DNA of 64,000 bases, from assembly GCA_049680625.1 (NCBI GenBank), contig JBAUID010000102.1:1-64000 (forward strand). Direction: 5' to 3'. Within the stretch, counting starts at the first letter, position 1, and the number at the start of each line of letters is the position of its first letter. This DNA is from JAUIAI01 sp049680625 (GTDB lineage Bacteria; Pseudomonadota; Gammaproteobacteria; Burkholderiales; Burkholderiaceae_E). A program made the translations under genes and the position numbers. Under the pieces are notes generated by a model. The model was not told the DNA's origin and did not search any database. It saw only the letters and a list, made by a program, of their open reading frames with translations. This document shows positions 42,781-51,577 of the stretch, piece after piece.

Positions 42781-45738
42781 ATGAAGCAGATTTCATTTCT
42801 TCGGAGTTTTCTTGGTTTCGTGACGGTAATGTCGCTGGCAACCGTCGCGCTGGCCGGACCAGCGCAGGAGTACGCGCATAACCAACATAATTCCCACCGT
42901 AATTCTGATTCAAATAGTTCATCAGACGACGAAACTAACGATTCGCAAAGCCCGGATGGCGGCTCTAACGTCAGCCCGGATGGCGGCTCTGACGGCCGCC
43001 CGGATAGCGCCACGGTAGGCAACGAATCGCACCGAACCACTGGCCAGCTCATCGTGCCGCAGGCCCAGCCTGGGTTCGGTGTGCTCATCGACTTACAGCC
43101 GGTGACCACCAATTCGCAGTCCGAAGTGGCGACCCGCCTGATTGTTTACTATCGGGACACTACGACTACGACTACGACTTCGTCACAGTCGGCCACGATC
43201 AAAGATGGCGGACCGGCAGACGGTTCTAATGAAAACTGGTGGTATCGCCCGCTAACAGATCCAGATCCGGACTCTCAGCCCGCTGACCCCGTCGGTCCAT
43301 CAAACGCACCGAATACACCGAATAACAACTTTGTGCGTAATGATCAGTTGTCTTTGCAGTCCCAATTTGGCGATTCGTCACCAGTTGTCTTTGCGGTACC
43401 TGTCTCGATGGCGGCTGCGGCAGCGTACGCGGCTGAGTTGCAAAAAGATCCGGCAGTAGCCGCCGTGTTGGTTGACCGACGGGTTGGGCGCCATGCGATT
43501 GCAACCAATGACACGCTGAACTACGTGATGTGGAATCTTGGCACAGACAGTGTTGGAACAGCAGCGGCCGAACCCGTCTGGCCACAGGGTCAGGGGTCTG
43601 GTGTCACCGTGGCAGTGCTCGATACCGGGATGGTCAACCACCCCGATATGGTGGGTGCGTGGTCTGGAGGTTACGATCTGATCACCGACTTGTCGCTGGC
43701 AGGCGATGGTGATGCGCGCGACCCTGACCCAACCGACACAATGTCGTGTGATGATGGCAGCGGTTTTGTCGCCGGGAACCCACACGGTTTGCAAGTCGGC
43801 AGCATCATCGGTGCGCGGGTGAATAACAATGAAGGCATTGCCGGGGTGGCACCGTTGGCAAATATTCAGCCGATTCGGGTCATCTCAAGCTGTGGCGGCT
43901 GGCTTAGCGATGTACTTGATGGCATGCGATGGGCAGTGGGTTTACCTGTTGCAGGATTGCCTCTGAACCCCAATCCTGCAAAAATTCTCAATCTCAGCCT
44001 GGGAACAACTCAACCGGGCGCAGCTTGCAATTCGACTGTGCAGTCGATTATTGACGAGGTTCGGGCTACCGGCGCCACCATAATAGTCAGTACCGGCAAT
44101 GACTATGCCGATGCGATCTCGGTCCCCGCTGCCTGCAACGGCGTCATTGCCGTTACCGCATCGTCCAAGTTTGGCAATCGTGCGGACTATGCAAACGCCG
44201 GTGCGGGCACAACCCTGGCTGCCCCCGGTGGTGGTTGCCGCGCTGGTGCTGATCCCACTTGTTTTTCGAGTGCTTATAACTATGTACCGGTTGCCAATCA
44301 CGACGGTACTGTAGCTGACTACGTGGTGAGCGCGGGCACCAGTTTCGCGGCCCCTCACGTTGCTGGTGCGGCGGCCCTGCTGCTGGAGCGTAACCCCAGC
44401 CGGACGCCGGCCGATATCGAGAGCGCACTGGTTAATTCAGCTCGTGCGTTTGCATTAGGCGGTTGTGACAATGGCATGTGTGGCGCGGGCCTGCTCGACG
44501 TTGAGGCATCACTTTTTTCGCAAGGCTTCAGTGTATCGGCCGATGTTTCACCGTCGGCTGCACGCGGGAATGAGCTTGTCAGCCTGTCGGCTACCGTGAC
44601 TGCCGGGACGAACAACCCGTCGTATCAGTGGACACAAACGGGTGGTACAACGGTGACGCTGACTGGCGCTAATACGGCGAACGCGTCGTTTGTTGCGCCG
44701 CAGGTCAACGAAACCCTGAGCTTTTCCGTATCGGTAACCGATTCTTCCGGCTTGAATCGCATTGCCAGCGGCTCAACAGCCGTCACAATTGCGCCCGTAC
44801 TCGCACCATTGGGCACCATAGAAGTTGACCCGAATGCTGCCCTGCGCTTGCCAGTGTTACTGGCTGATGGCGGTGTACCCGAGGCGATTGCAGTTGATGC
44901 CAATGCCACTGCAAACGGAGTGAGCGTTGATGCTAACGAGGTCGTCTGGACTGCGCCGGCAACAGGTCTGTTTACCTTTGTCGTAACACCCTTCGACGCA
45001 GTTGGCTCCGGCGTTCCCATAGACTTGTCGGTGCTGGTGAAAGGCACTAATGTTTCAGCCAACCTTAACCCCGGTGGTGGCGGTGGGTTGGGCCTTCATG
45101 GCGCTGTGTTGTTATTGCTGGCATGGATTGGACGCCGGCGACTGCTGGATGGTCAGCGTGATTCGTCCGAGTTTTCGGCGATACTTGGTGCATCAGTCTT
45201 CGCATTATTCATGCTTGGCTATTCTGCTCCCGGGATCGCGGCTACCGGAACTGTCAATGCCAATCTTTGGTTGGCCTCGCTGTTACACATTAACGGGTCG
45301 CATCTCTTCATCAATCTGCTGGGGCTGATGTTGTTAGGTATTGCCTTTGCTGGCAGAGTAACCGGGTCAGCCTGGTTATTTGCCTTGCTGGTCGCGGCAC
45401 CGGCTACGCACTGGGCAGTGACTACTGCCGGCTATCATCCGTGGGTGGCTGGACTGTCAACTGCAATGCATGCTGTGGTGGCCTGGGTAGCTGTACAGAT
45501 GCTTGCGCAAGGCTTCACCAATGGTGAAAAACGGCAGTGGCAATTTGGCTTGTTTGTGGCAGTTGGACTGGCAGTAAAAGTAGCGATTGACAGTCAGTTT
45601 GTTACTCATTGGGACAGCGCGCAGACAGCTCCAGCCCTGCATGCGGCCGCTGTGGCAATTGCTGCCGCTGGGTCCGTAATATTCAGTCGACCAGGGCTCT
45701 TGGCCTGGGTGGCACCAGGGGCAAAACTCCTGCGATAA
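42781..45738 (+). CDS. Subtilisin-like S8 protease with GlyGly-CTERM signal fused to a rhombosortase-like protease
   Basis: One 985-residue frame with no break. Order: signal peptide 1-25; disordered Ser/Asp/Gly linker; I9-like propeptide (about 195-245); S8 catalytic domain with Asp281 (AVLDTGMV), His335 (NPHGLQVGS), oxyanion Asn440 (STGNDYAD) and Ser521 (GTSFAAPHVAGAAALLL); Ig-like domain (about 590-670); a second small beta region; then GGGGGLGLHGAVLLLLAWIG (765-784) followed by Arg785-787, which matches the GlyGly-CTERM pattern of glycine run, membrane helix and basic end. A six-helix rhomboid-like domain follows: HLFIN (His841/Asn845), GLSTAMH with Ser893 and His897, and a late PALHAAA His954. 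This fits rhombosortase, the enzyme that processes GlyGly-CTERM proteins. The substrate and enzyme in one chain suggest cleavage in cis, or enzyme retention for other substrates. A DUF1992 gene follows after 8 bases. Confidence 0.88.
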   Translation: MKQISFLRSFLGFVTVMSLATVALAGPAQEYAHNQHNSHRNSDSNSSSDDETNDSQSPDGGSNVSPDGGSDGRPDSATVGNESHRTTGQLIVPQAQPGFGVLIDLQPVTTNSQSEVATRLIVYYRDTTTTTTTSSQSATIKDGGPADGSNENWWYRPLTDPDPDSQPADPVGPSNAPNTPNNNFVRNDQLSLQSQFGDSSPVVFAVPVSMAAAAAYAAELQKDPAVAAVLVDRRVGRHAIATNDTLNYVMWNLGTDSVGTAAAEPVWPQGQGSGVTVAVLDTGMVNHPDMVGAWSGGYDLITDLSLAGDGDARDPDPTDTMSCDDGSGFVAGNPHGLQVGSIIGARVNNNEGIAGVAPLANIQPIRVISSCGGWLSDVLDGMRWAVGLPVAGLPLNPNPAKILNLSLGTTQPGAACNSTVQSIIDEVRATGATIIVSTGNDYADAISVPAACNGVIAVTASSKFGNRADYANAGAGTTLAAPGGGCRAGADPTCFSSAYNYVPVANHDGTVADYVVSAGTSFAAPHVAGAAALLLERNPSRTPADIESALVNSARAFALGGCDNGMCGAGLLDVEASLFSQGFSVSADVSPSAARGNELVSLSATVTAGTNNPSYQWTQTGGTTVTLTGANTANASFVAPQVNETLSFSVSVTDSSGLNRIASGSTAVTIAPVLAPLGTIEVDPNAALRLPVLLADGGVPEAIAVDANATANGVSVDANEVVWTAPATGLFTFVVTPFDAVGSGVPIDLSVLVKGTNVSANLNPGGGGGLGLHGAVLLLLAWIGRRRLLDGQRDSSEFSAILGASVFALFMLGYSAPGIAATGTVNANLWLASLLHINGSHLFINLLGLMLLGIAFAGRVTGSAWLFALLVAAPATHWAVTTAGYHPWVAGLSTAMHAVVAWVAVQMLAQGFTNGEKRQWQFGLFVAVGLAVKVAIDSQFVTHWDSAQTAPALHAAAVAIAAAGSVIFSRPGLLAWVAPGAKLLR

Positions 45739-45746
45739 TTCAATGC

Positions 45747-46142
45747 ATGATCAGCGCACTAAATCGCCTTGTTGAATCCCGGATAGAACAGGCCCGGGAC
45801 GACGGAGAGTTTGACAATCTGCCCGGTGCCGGCAAACCGCTACAACTCGATGATGACTCAATGGTTCCTGAAGAACTTCGGGTCGTCTACCGCGTGCTGA
45901 AAAATGCCGGCTTCGTACCGCCGGAAGTCACCCGCTTGAATGCTTCATCCAGCCTGCAGGCAGTGCTAACCCTTGCCTGTGACGAATTGTCGAGTCATGA
46001 CGACGAGGACGGGCGCCGGTTGCGACGACGGTTGGTTGCTGTCACAACCGCGCTGGATAAACATGGCATTGACTTATCAATGGTGGCGGGCGGAGATTAT
46101 TATCAAGCAGCCGTTCACAAGCTCACCGCTGATTCGGGCTAG
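45747..46142 (+). CDS. DUF1992 (DnaJC28-type) protein
   Basis: A 131-residue protein. The first 60 residues match the DUF1992 core, RIEQARDDGEFDNLPGAGKP and LQLDDDSMVPEELRVVYRVL, known from DNAJC28 and bacterial relatives of unknown function. No J domain is present. It is cytosolic, with no signal. The ATG at 45747 is chosen because the core starts there; the frame is open further upstream. It follows the protease-rhombosortase gene by eight bases but has no obvious functional tie. Confidence 0.88.
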   Translation: MISALNRLVESRIEQARDDGEFDNLPGAGKPLQLDDDSMVPEELRVVYRVLKNAGFVPPEVTRLNASSSLQAVLTLACDELSSHDDEDGRRLRRRLVAVTTALDKHGIDLSMVAGGDYYQAAVHKLTADSG

Positions 46143-46183
46143 CACGCCGTGCAGCGGACTGCCATGCTACCTGGCTAGTGGTG

Positions 46184-47104
46184 TTACTGCGGTTCGCCGC
46201 TTTGCTGCCAAAGCTGACGTCCATTACTCAGTAATTGTTCGGTCAACGGATGTTTAATACGCCGTTCGCTGGTAATTGCAAACACTTGTTCGCGTACACC
46301 TTCAATGGGGCCTAGCGGTTTCACCCCATATTGAGACGCTAAGTCCTGGGCGCTGACGGTTACCGCCGGAAAGATACCCAGGCCGGTGGCGGCAAAAGTC
46401 GCCAGCAATGCACTGTCTTCGAATTCACCAATAATTTTTTTGCCAATCCCGTGCGTCTGTAACCACAGGTCGAGGCGGGTACGAATTGCGGTGTGCCGGG
46501 ATGGCAGGAGTAAAGGCGCGTTCATCAGACTGGCTGGATAGCCGTCGGCAAATTGCTCGTATAAGGCGTCGGTCGCGTACATCGACATGCCGCACTCACC
46601 AATCAAGTGACTGAATACCCGTAAGCCACTGTTTTCTGCCGTGGGCCGGTCCGCGAGCACTACATCCAGCTTACTCAGCGCCAGTTCAGCCAATAATTCA
46701 TCGAATTCACCTTCATGGCATTGCAGGCGAACCGGGGACTGTTGTTTGAACAGCGGCTCTAGTAACTCATAGGCAACCAGTTTTGGCAGGGCATCGGTAG
46801 TGCCTACGTGAAGCCGGATGGTTGAATCCATCTCGCTGCTGGCCAGTGCATGGACCAGCTCTTCACCAAGCTCAAAAATCTGGTCGGCATAACCCAGGGT
46901 GGCCCGGCCAGCTTCGGTCAGGACGAGGCCACGTCCGCGTGGCGCAAACAACGATTTTCCAAGGGATTTTTCCAGTCGTTTGATCTGCCCGCTAATTGTT
47001 TGACTGGAAATATCCAGCCGTTCAGCAGCATGGGCAATACTGCCTTCTTTGGCAACCACCCAAAAGTACAATAAATGCTTATAATTCAGTTGGTTATGAT
47101 TCAT
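46184..47104 (-). CDS. nhaR: LysR-family regulator NhaR-type
   Basis: A 306-residue LysR protein. The winged helix NYKHLLYFWVVAKEGSIAHA and ISSQTISGQIKRLEKSLG, then RGRGLVLTEAGRATLGYADQ, matches the NhaR group, whose members answer to sodium and alkaline pH. No Na+/H+ antiporter gene is adjacent. It diverges from the Bax-inhibitor-1 gene across 182 bases, so that gene may be its target. Convergent with the DUF1992 gene, 41 bases apart. Confidence 0.88.
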   Translation of the reverse strand: MNHNQLNYKHLLYFWVVAKEGSIAHAAERLDISSQTISGQIKRLEKSLGKSLFAPRGRGLVLTEAGRATLGYADQIFELGEELVHALASSEMDSTIRLHVGTTDALPKLVAYELLEPLFKQQSPVRLQCHEGEFDELLAELALSKLDVVLADRPTAENSGLRVFSHLIGECGMSMYATDALYEQFADGYPASLMNAPLLLPSRHTAIRTRLDLWLQTHGIGKKIIGEFEDSALLATFAATGLGIFPAVTVSAQDLASQYGVKPLGPIEGVREQVFAITSERRIKHPLTEQLLSNGRQLWQQSGEPQ

Positions 47105-47275
47105 GAGAAGCCTTGTAAAAGCCTGCAGGGACAGGTCAGCGCCTAAAATAGCAATTAGTACAAATCACTTATATAGCCTTTTATATACGAAAACTTCGAA
47201 CAAATTCGCAATTTAATACGGTTTATTTGTAGTTCTGGTCGGGGTATTCTTAGTTTGTTACATTGACCCATTAAA

Positions 47276-47286
47276 GGAGTAACTCC
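47276..47286 (+). promoter_or_regulatory. Shine-Dalgarno site in a short palindrome
   Basis: GGAGT-A-ACTCC is a perfect palindrome that includes the ribosome-binding site GGAG and ends directly at the ATG of the Bax-inhibitor-1 gene. A weak hairpin here could mask the site. The stem is only five bases and the effect is conjectural. Confidence 0.25.
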
Positions 47287-47982
47287 ATGGATAGAAATAC
47301 CCAACATGCTGACACCCTGGCGGCTGGTGGCCGTTCCTGGGGTGGTAGTTCCGTTCTAGAAAAAAACAAGGTGTTGCGCAGCACGTACGCGTTGCTGGCG
47401 ATGACCTTATTGTTCAGTGCTGTCATGGCGACTGTTTCGGTGGTGATGGCAGTGCCACATTCATTTGCCTTGGTTGCATCAATTGCGGCAATCGTAATGC
47501 TGATGTTTGTATTGCCTAAGTTCGAAAATTCCGGCGCTGGTATCGGGCTCGTTTTCCTTTCGACCGGCCTGCTGGGTCTGGGTCTTGGGCCGATGCTGTC
47601 TCGATATCTTGCCGTGCCGGGCGGCACTGAAATTGTTGCCACTGCGCTGGGTGGAACCGGCATCATTTTCCTGGCCCTGTCTGCGTACGTGCTGACGACC
47701 AAGAAAGATTTCAGCTTTATGGGTGGATTCCTGTTCGTTGGGATTCTGGTTCTCTTTGGTGCGATTCTTGTGAATCTGTTTCTGCAGATTCCGGTCATGT
47801 CGATGGTGATATCAGCCGTCATGATTATGCTGATGAGTGGCTTCATATTGTTTGATACCAGTCGGATTGTGAACGGTGGTGAGACTAATTACGTTCGTGC
47901 GACGGTTTCATTGTTCATCAACATCTTCAACTTGTTCACCAGCCTGCTGCATTTGCTTGGCATCATGGGTGGTGACGACTAA
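47287..47982 (+). CDS. Bax inhibitor-1/YccA-family membrane protein
   Basis: A 231-residue inner-membrane protein with seven hydrophobic segments. The N-terminus up to VLEKNKVLRSTYALLAMTLL is the family's entry segment. The C-terminal part FILFDTSRIVNGGETNYVRA and LFINIFNLFTSLLHLLGI carries the conserved aspartate patch of the pH-sensing pore of BI-1 proteins. E. coli YccA modulates FtsH. A hairpin terminator at 48001-48030 follows. Confidence 0.92.
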   Translation: MDRNTQHADTLAAGGRSWGGSSVLEKNKVLRSTYALLAMTLLFSAVMATVSVVMAVPHSFALVASIAAIVMLMFVLPKFENSGAGIGLVFLSTGLLGLGLGPMLSRYLAVPGGTEIVATALGGTGIIFLALSAYVLTTKKDFSFMGGFLFVGILVLFGAILVNLFLQIPVMSMVISAVMIMLMSGFILFDTSRIVNGGETNYVRATVSLFINIFNLFTSLLHLLGIMGGDD

Positions 47983-48000
47983 GCTTGTTTTGTGCTCGCA

Positions 48001-48030
48001 AAGAAAGGGCCAGATGGCCCTTTCTTTTTT
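48001..48030 (+). terminator. Intrinsic terminator after the Bax-inhibitor-1 gene
   Basis: An 11-base perfect stem AAGAAAGGGCC/GGCCCTTTCTT (48001-48011 with 48016-48026) with a four-base loop, followed by TTTT. Typical plus-strand terminator, 19 bases after the stop codon. Confidence 0.85.
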
Positions 48031-48053
48031 AAAGGCCAATAGGAGACACGTCG

Positions 48054-48245
48054 ATGCAGGATTTCAGCTGGTACAACATTATCTGGGGCTTATTGCTGGC
48101 CGTTATGATCTGGCGCATGTGGCCAACCGCCATGCACTGGATGAAGAACGGTCCGGTTGGCTCTTCGAGTGACTGGATGACCACGGCCATATTGCTGGGC
48201 GGGGTGGTCTTATTTGTCGTGTTATTGATTCTGGCGGTTCGGTAG
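48054..48245 (+). CDS. Small two-helix membrane protein
   Basis: A 63-residue protein with two hydrophobic segments: IIWGLLLAVMIWRMWPTAMH and ILLGGVVLFVVLLILAVR. Between them lies a short polar loop (WMKNGPVGSSSDWMT). GGAGAC before the ATG serves as ribosome-binding site. It lies behind the terminator of the Bax-inhibitor-1 gene, so it may have its own promoter. I recognise no family. Confidence 0.7.
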   Translation: MQDFSWYNIIWGLLLAVMIWRMWPTAMHWMKNGPVGSSSDWMTTAILLGGVVLFVVLLILAVR

Positions 48246-48285
48246 CCGGTGCTCAGGTAAACAGTTTTTACCCGTACCTGTATTT

Positions 48286-48837
48286 TTACGGTCGCGGAAA
48301 GGCAAAAGAATCTGCCACCCGACGCTCGCTTAGCGACTCGCCGGAGTGCATTGAAATCAGTTTAAGTTGGCTTTTGCCAGCCCTTTGAACCCAGAATGCA
48401 TCATATGAATACGGGTCGGACGGGTCAGCGCGATTGAGTGCAGACTGGCCCGGTCGGGTGCGGCCACGCATGATCGTGAACAAGGTCTTGTTAACGATGC
48501 CCCAGCGGCCGACGTCTTCAAATTCGGTCACCTTGCCGTTGGCCTGAACAAGCCGGGTGGTTCGCTTATAAGTGCCGCCGGGTTCACGCCGGACCAGCCA
48601 GCTTGCTTCGCCGCCGTCGCGGGTTGGACGGCTCATCAGCCAACTGCCGACAAACATGGCGCGGTGGTGGTAAGGGTCGAGCACTGGACTGACTTTTTCC
48701 AGCGCCCGGTCGGCCGCCAGCGACTCAGTCGTCGCTGTAATAATGATGGTGGTTGCAACAAAGATTGCAAGGCCGTGCGCCAGACGGGGTGCGTTAACCC
48801 TGTCAAATGCGCGGGCAAACAAGTGGGTTGCGCGCAC
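48286..48837 (-). CDS. Exported protein of unknown function
   Basis: With GTG 48837 as start, 183 residues. The N-terminal helix LAHGLAIFVATTIIITATTE with cleavage near SLAAD looks like a signal peptide. The mature part is a short beta-rich region: GSWLMSRPTRDGGEASWLV, then RREPGGTYKRTTRL and GRWGIVNKTLFTIMRGRTR, and has the look of a small lipocalin- or avidin-like fold, though I do not assign one. GTG 48837 lies four bases after the pdxH stop, so it may be coupled. The frame is open to ATG 48936 over pdxH. It converges on the two-helix gene, 40 bases apart. Confidence 0.6.
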   Translation of the reverse strand: MRATHLFARAFDRVNAPRLAHGLAIFVATTIIITATTESLAADRALEKVSPVLDPYHHRAMFVGSWLMSRPTRDGGEASWLVRREPGGTYKRTTRLVQANGKVTEFEDVGRWGIVNKTLFTIMRGRTRPGQSALNRADPSDPYSYDAFWVQRAGKSQLKLISMHSGESLSERRVADSFAFPRP

Positions 48838-48841
48838 CGGC

Positions 48842-49486
48842 TTACGGGCCGAGCCTGTCAATGATCCAGCTGCTATTCTGATGCTGATAACGGATACGGT
48901 CATGCAGGCGTGATCGACGTCCCTGCCAGAACTCAATCATGCGTGGCATGACCCGGTAGCCTCCCCAATGTGGTGGCCGCGGTGGCGTTTGTGCGTAACG
49001 GGATTTCGTATCGTCCAGGCGCTGCTCCAGTTCGGCACGGGTAATGACTGCGCTTTGAGGCGATGCCCAGGCGCCGAGCTGGCTGCCCAACGGGCGTTGC
49101 GCAAAGTAGTCGTCCGATTCTTGCGCGGGTACTTTTTCGATGGTGCCCTCGACGCGGACTTGACGCTCGAGGGGGTACCAAAGAAATACCAGCGAAACAT
49201 TCGGATTCGCAGCCATTTGCCGGCCTTTGGCGCTGTCGTAATTGGTGTAAAACGTGAAGCCGCCTTGTTCGAGCCCTTTGAGAAGAACTACCCGGGATGC
49301 GGGCCTCCCGTCACATTCTATTGTTGACAAGACCATTGCGTTGGCTTCTGGCATCCGCGCGGTTAGCGCCTGGTTGAACCAGAGTTGGAATTGAACTAAA
49401 GGGTCGGCATCAACATCAGCTTCATTGAGCGTGGCCATCTTGTATTCTTCGCGCAGGTCGGCAAGTGGCGTTTTGGCGTCAGGCAT
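48842..49486 (-). CDS. pdxH: Pyridoxamine 5'-phosphate oxidase
   Basis: A 214-residue FMN flavoprotein that oxidises pyridoxine or pyridoxamine phosphate to pyridoxal phosphate. Family motifs are RMPEANAMVLSTIECDGRPA, SRVVLLKGLEQGGFTFYTNY and LVFLWYPLERQVRVEG, with the C-terminal GYRVMPRMIEFWQGRRSRLH and DRIRY giving the substrate-binding arginines. The length is normal for the family. The exported-protein gene follows at 48837. Confidence 0.96.
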   Translation of the reverse strand: MPDAKTPLADLREEYKMATLNEADVDADPLVQFQLWFNQALTARMPEANAMVLSTIECDGRPASRVVLLKGLEQGGFTFYTNYDSAKGRQMAANPNVSLVFLWYPLERQVRVEGTIEKVPAQESDDYFAQRPLGSQLGAWASPQSAVITRAELEQRLDDTKSRYAQTPPRPPHWGGYRVMPRMIEFWQGRRSRLHDRIRYQHQNSSWIIDRLGP

Positions 49487-49783
49487 AACGGATCCGTAGT
49501 GAGTTTTCGCTGAAAAGGCTCAAGCCGGGCTTGATACCGCATCGCCTATTATCGCGCAAGCTGGCACTGACGTTGAATTTTCCTGATGTGCCGTGCCAGT
49601 GTTGACGAGGGTTAACCCGCCCCGTGCGGCATTGTCACCAGATGCCGGGCCAATTGTGGCCCAGAGGGTAGAATTGGTCTGTAATTTCGCTGTGACCAAC
49701 ATTGGCGGGAACACTTATTTCTGCGGTGTCGTACAGTGTCGATGGCCAGCGAATGACTAAACATAATATGGAGTGATTCAACA

Positions 49784-50419
49784 ATGACCACAAACGATAC
49801 AGGCGCTTTCCTTTTGCGACGGCTTGGTCTGGCGGCTGCATTGACCATGACATTGGCACTGAGTGGCTGCGGTTACAACGATATCCAGGCGTCTGATGAA
49901 GGTGTTAAGTCAGGCTGGTCTGAAGTGTTGAACCAGTACAAGCGGCGTGCTGATCTGATACCAAATCTGGTCGAGACTGTGAAGGGTTATGCCGAGCAGG
50001 AAAAAGACGTCCTGACTTCAGTTACTGAAGCACGCGCCAAAGCATCGCAAACACAAATCAATGTTGATCCAAATAACCCGGCTGCCCTGGCGCAATTTGA
50101 ACAAGCCCAGGCAGGCATGAGTAGTGCGCTATCCCGTTTGCTGGTGACAGTGGAGAAATACCCCGAATTAAAGTCTGACGCAAATTTCCGCGAATTGCAG
50201 GCCCAACTAGAGGGCACTGAAAACCGAATTGGGGTGGCGCGAAAGCGATATATCGATTCGATTCAGTCGTACAACACGCTGATTCGAAAAATTCCGGTAA
50301 ACCTGACCGCCATGGTTATGGGCTACAAGGAAAAGCCGCAGTTTACGGTGGCCAACGAAGCTGAGATTCAGCAGGCACCGAAGGTTGATTTCAACAAGCC
50401 GGCACCGGCTTCGAACTAG
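49784..50419 (+). CDS. lemA: LemA-family lipoprotein
   Basis: A 211-residue protein with a lipoprotein signal: LGLAAALTMTLALSGC, Cys29 acting as the lipidated residue. The LemA core follows, WSEVLNQYKRRADLIPNLVE, TVKGYAEQEKDVLTSVTEAR and NTLIRKIPVNLTAMVMGYKE. Function of the family is unknown. It pairs with the TPM gene at 50506, as usual. GGAG lies before the ATG. The 297 bases upstream show nothing else that I recognise. Confidence 0.93.
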   Translation: MTTNDTGAFLLRRLGLAAALTMTLALSGCGYNDIQASDEGVKSGWSEVLNQYKRRADLIPNLVETVKGYAEQEKDVLTSVTEARAKASQTQINVDPNNPAALAQFEQAQAGMSSALSRLLVTVEKYPELKSDANFRELQAQLEGTENRIGVARKRYIDSIQSYNTLIRKIPVNLTAMVMGYKEKPQFTVANEAEIQQAPKVDFNKPAPASN

Positions 50420-50505
50420 CTTGTGCTGACCGCCTGGAGCGTGAATCACTGCGAACCTGACCTTGTGATGCCAACGTGATCGCCAACAACCCTGCGGCCA
50501 CACCA

Positions 50506-51507
50506 ATGGCAGTATCGACGCACGGCGGCTTGATTGCCCGTGTTGCCCGTGTTGCCCGTGTTTCCCGAATTGGCCTCGCTGGCTTGCGCTGGTCGCGCTT
50601 TGTGTCCGGGTTGTGTCTATTAGCCTGTCTATTGGGTGCAAACCTATTGGGTGCCAGCCCGTCGTTTGCCCAGCAGTTGGTACCGGTACCACCACTCAAG
50701 GCAAGGGTCACCGATCTGGCAGGCCTGCTGCAACCTGATCAGCTGGCGGCTCTTGAGGCCCAGCTGAAAGCGATCGAGGATCGTAAAGGTTCCCAGGTTG
50801 CCGTTCTAATCGTACCGACGACCGGTGACGAGGATATTGCCCAATACAGTATCCGTGTTGTCGAAAGCTGGCAGCTGGGTCGCGGTCAGGTTGATGGCAA
50901 AGCCGTTGATGATGGTTTGTTGATTCTGATTGCTACCCGTGATCGCAAGCTACGCATCGAAGTAGGCTACGGGCTTGAGGGGGCCGTGCCGGACGCGATG
51001 GCCAAGCGCATTATTTCGCAACAGATCAGCCCGAGCTTCAAACAGGGGGACTACTTTGGTGGGCTGCAGCGCGCGGTGGCGTCTGTGTCGAGCCTGATTG
51101 ACGGTGAACCCTTACCTGAACCTCAGCCAAGACAACGTGATGTTAATTCCGGTGATTGGTTTGGCCCCGTTTTTGTGGGTTTTATTCTTGGCATGATTGC
51201 CATTGGCATTGTCGGCAGATTTTTGGGAACCGGCGCCGGCATTGGTGCCAGTGGTGTGCTGGCTAGCCTGGGCGGTGCAACTATTGCCGGCACCATTGCC
51301 AGCGTGATTGCGACCTTCCTGATGTTGATGCTGATTGGCGGGGGCGGTGGCCGTTGGCGCCGGGTTGGGCCACACACTTACCGCCGAGGTGGGTTTGGTG
51401 GTGGTCTGGGTGGTGGGTTCGGTGGCGGATTCGGCGGTGGCGGTGGCGGTGGTTTCGGTGGTGGCGGTGGCGGATTCGGTGGTGGTGGTGCGTCTGGTGG
51501 CTGGTAG
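50506..51507 (+). CDS. TPM-domain exported protein (YgcG-like)
   Basis: A 333-residue protein (343 from GTG 50476) with a long basic N-terminus, then a signal-like helix FVSGLCLLACLLGANLLG. The TPM domain comes next, with KARVTDLAGLLQPDQLAALE, VAVLIVPTTGDEDIAQYSIR and DGLLILIATRDRKLRIEVGY then GLEGAVPDAMA. Two hydrophobic segments follow (near residues 225 and 265), then a glycine-rich tail GGGFGGGGGGGFGGGG. The family goes with LemA in envelope functions. Three 9-base repeats GTTGCCCGT at about 50537-50563 give VARVARVSR near the start. Confidence 0.88.
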   Translation: MAVSTHGGLIARVARVARVSRIGLAGLRWSRFVSGLCLLACLLGANLLGASPSFAQQLVPVPPLKARVTDLAGLLQPDQLAALEAQLKAIEDRKGSQVAVLIVPTTGDEDIAQYSIRVVESWQLGRGQVDGKAVDDGLLILIATRDRKLRIEVGYGLEGAVPDAMAKRIISQQISPSFKQGDYFGGLQRAVASVSSLIDGEPLPEPQPRQRDVNSGDWFGPVFVGFILGMIAIGIVGRFLGTGAGIGASGVLASLGGATIAGTIASVIATFLMLMLIGGGGGRWRRVGPHTYRRGGFGGGLGGGFGGGFGGGGGGGFGGGGGGFGGGGASGGW

Positions 51508-51577
51508 CACACTGCGCGCCGCACCGAACCCGTTGTGGGTCGCCGCGCTGTCCCGATAAAGACGGATCGCTATGTGA

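Noticed and set aside
51381..51507. Glycine-rich tail of the TPM protein as a GlyGly-CTERM sorting signal
   Set aside because: It has no membrane helix or basic cluster after the glycine run, so it cannot be a rhombosortase target.
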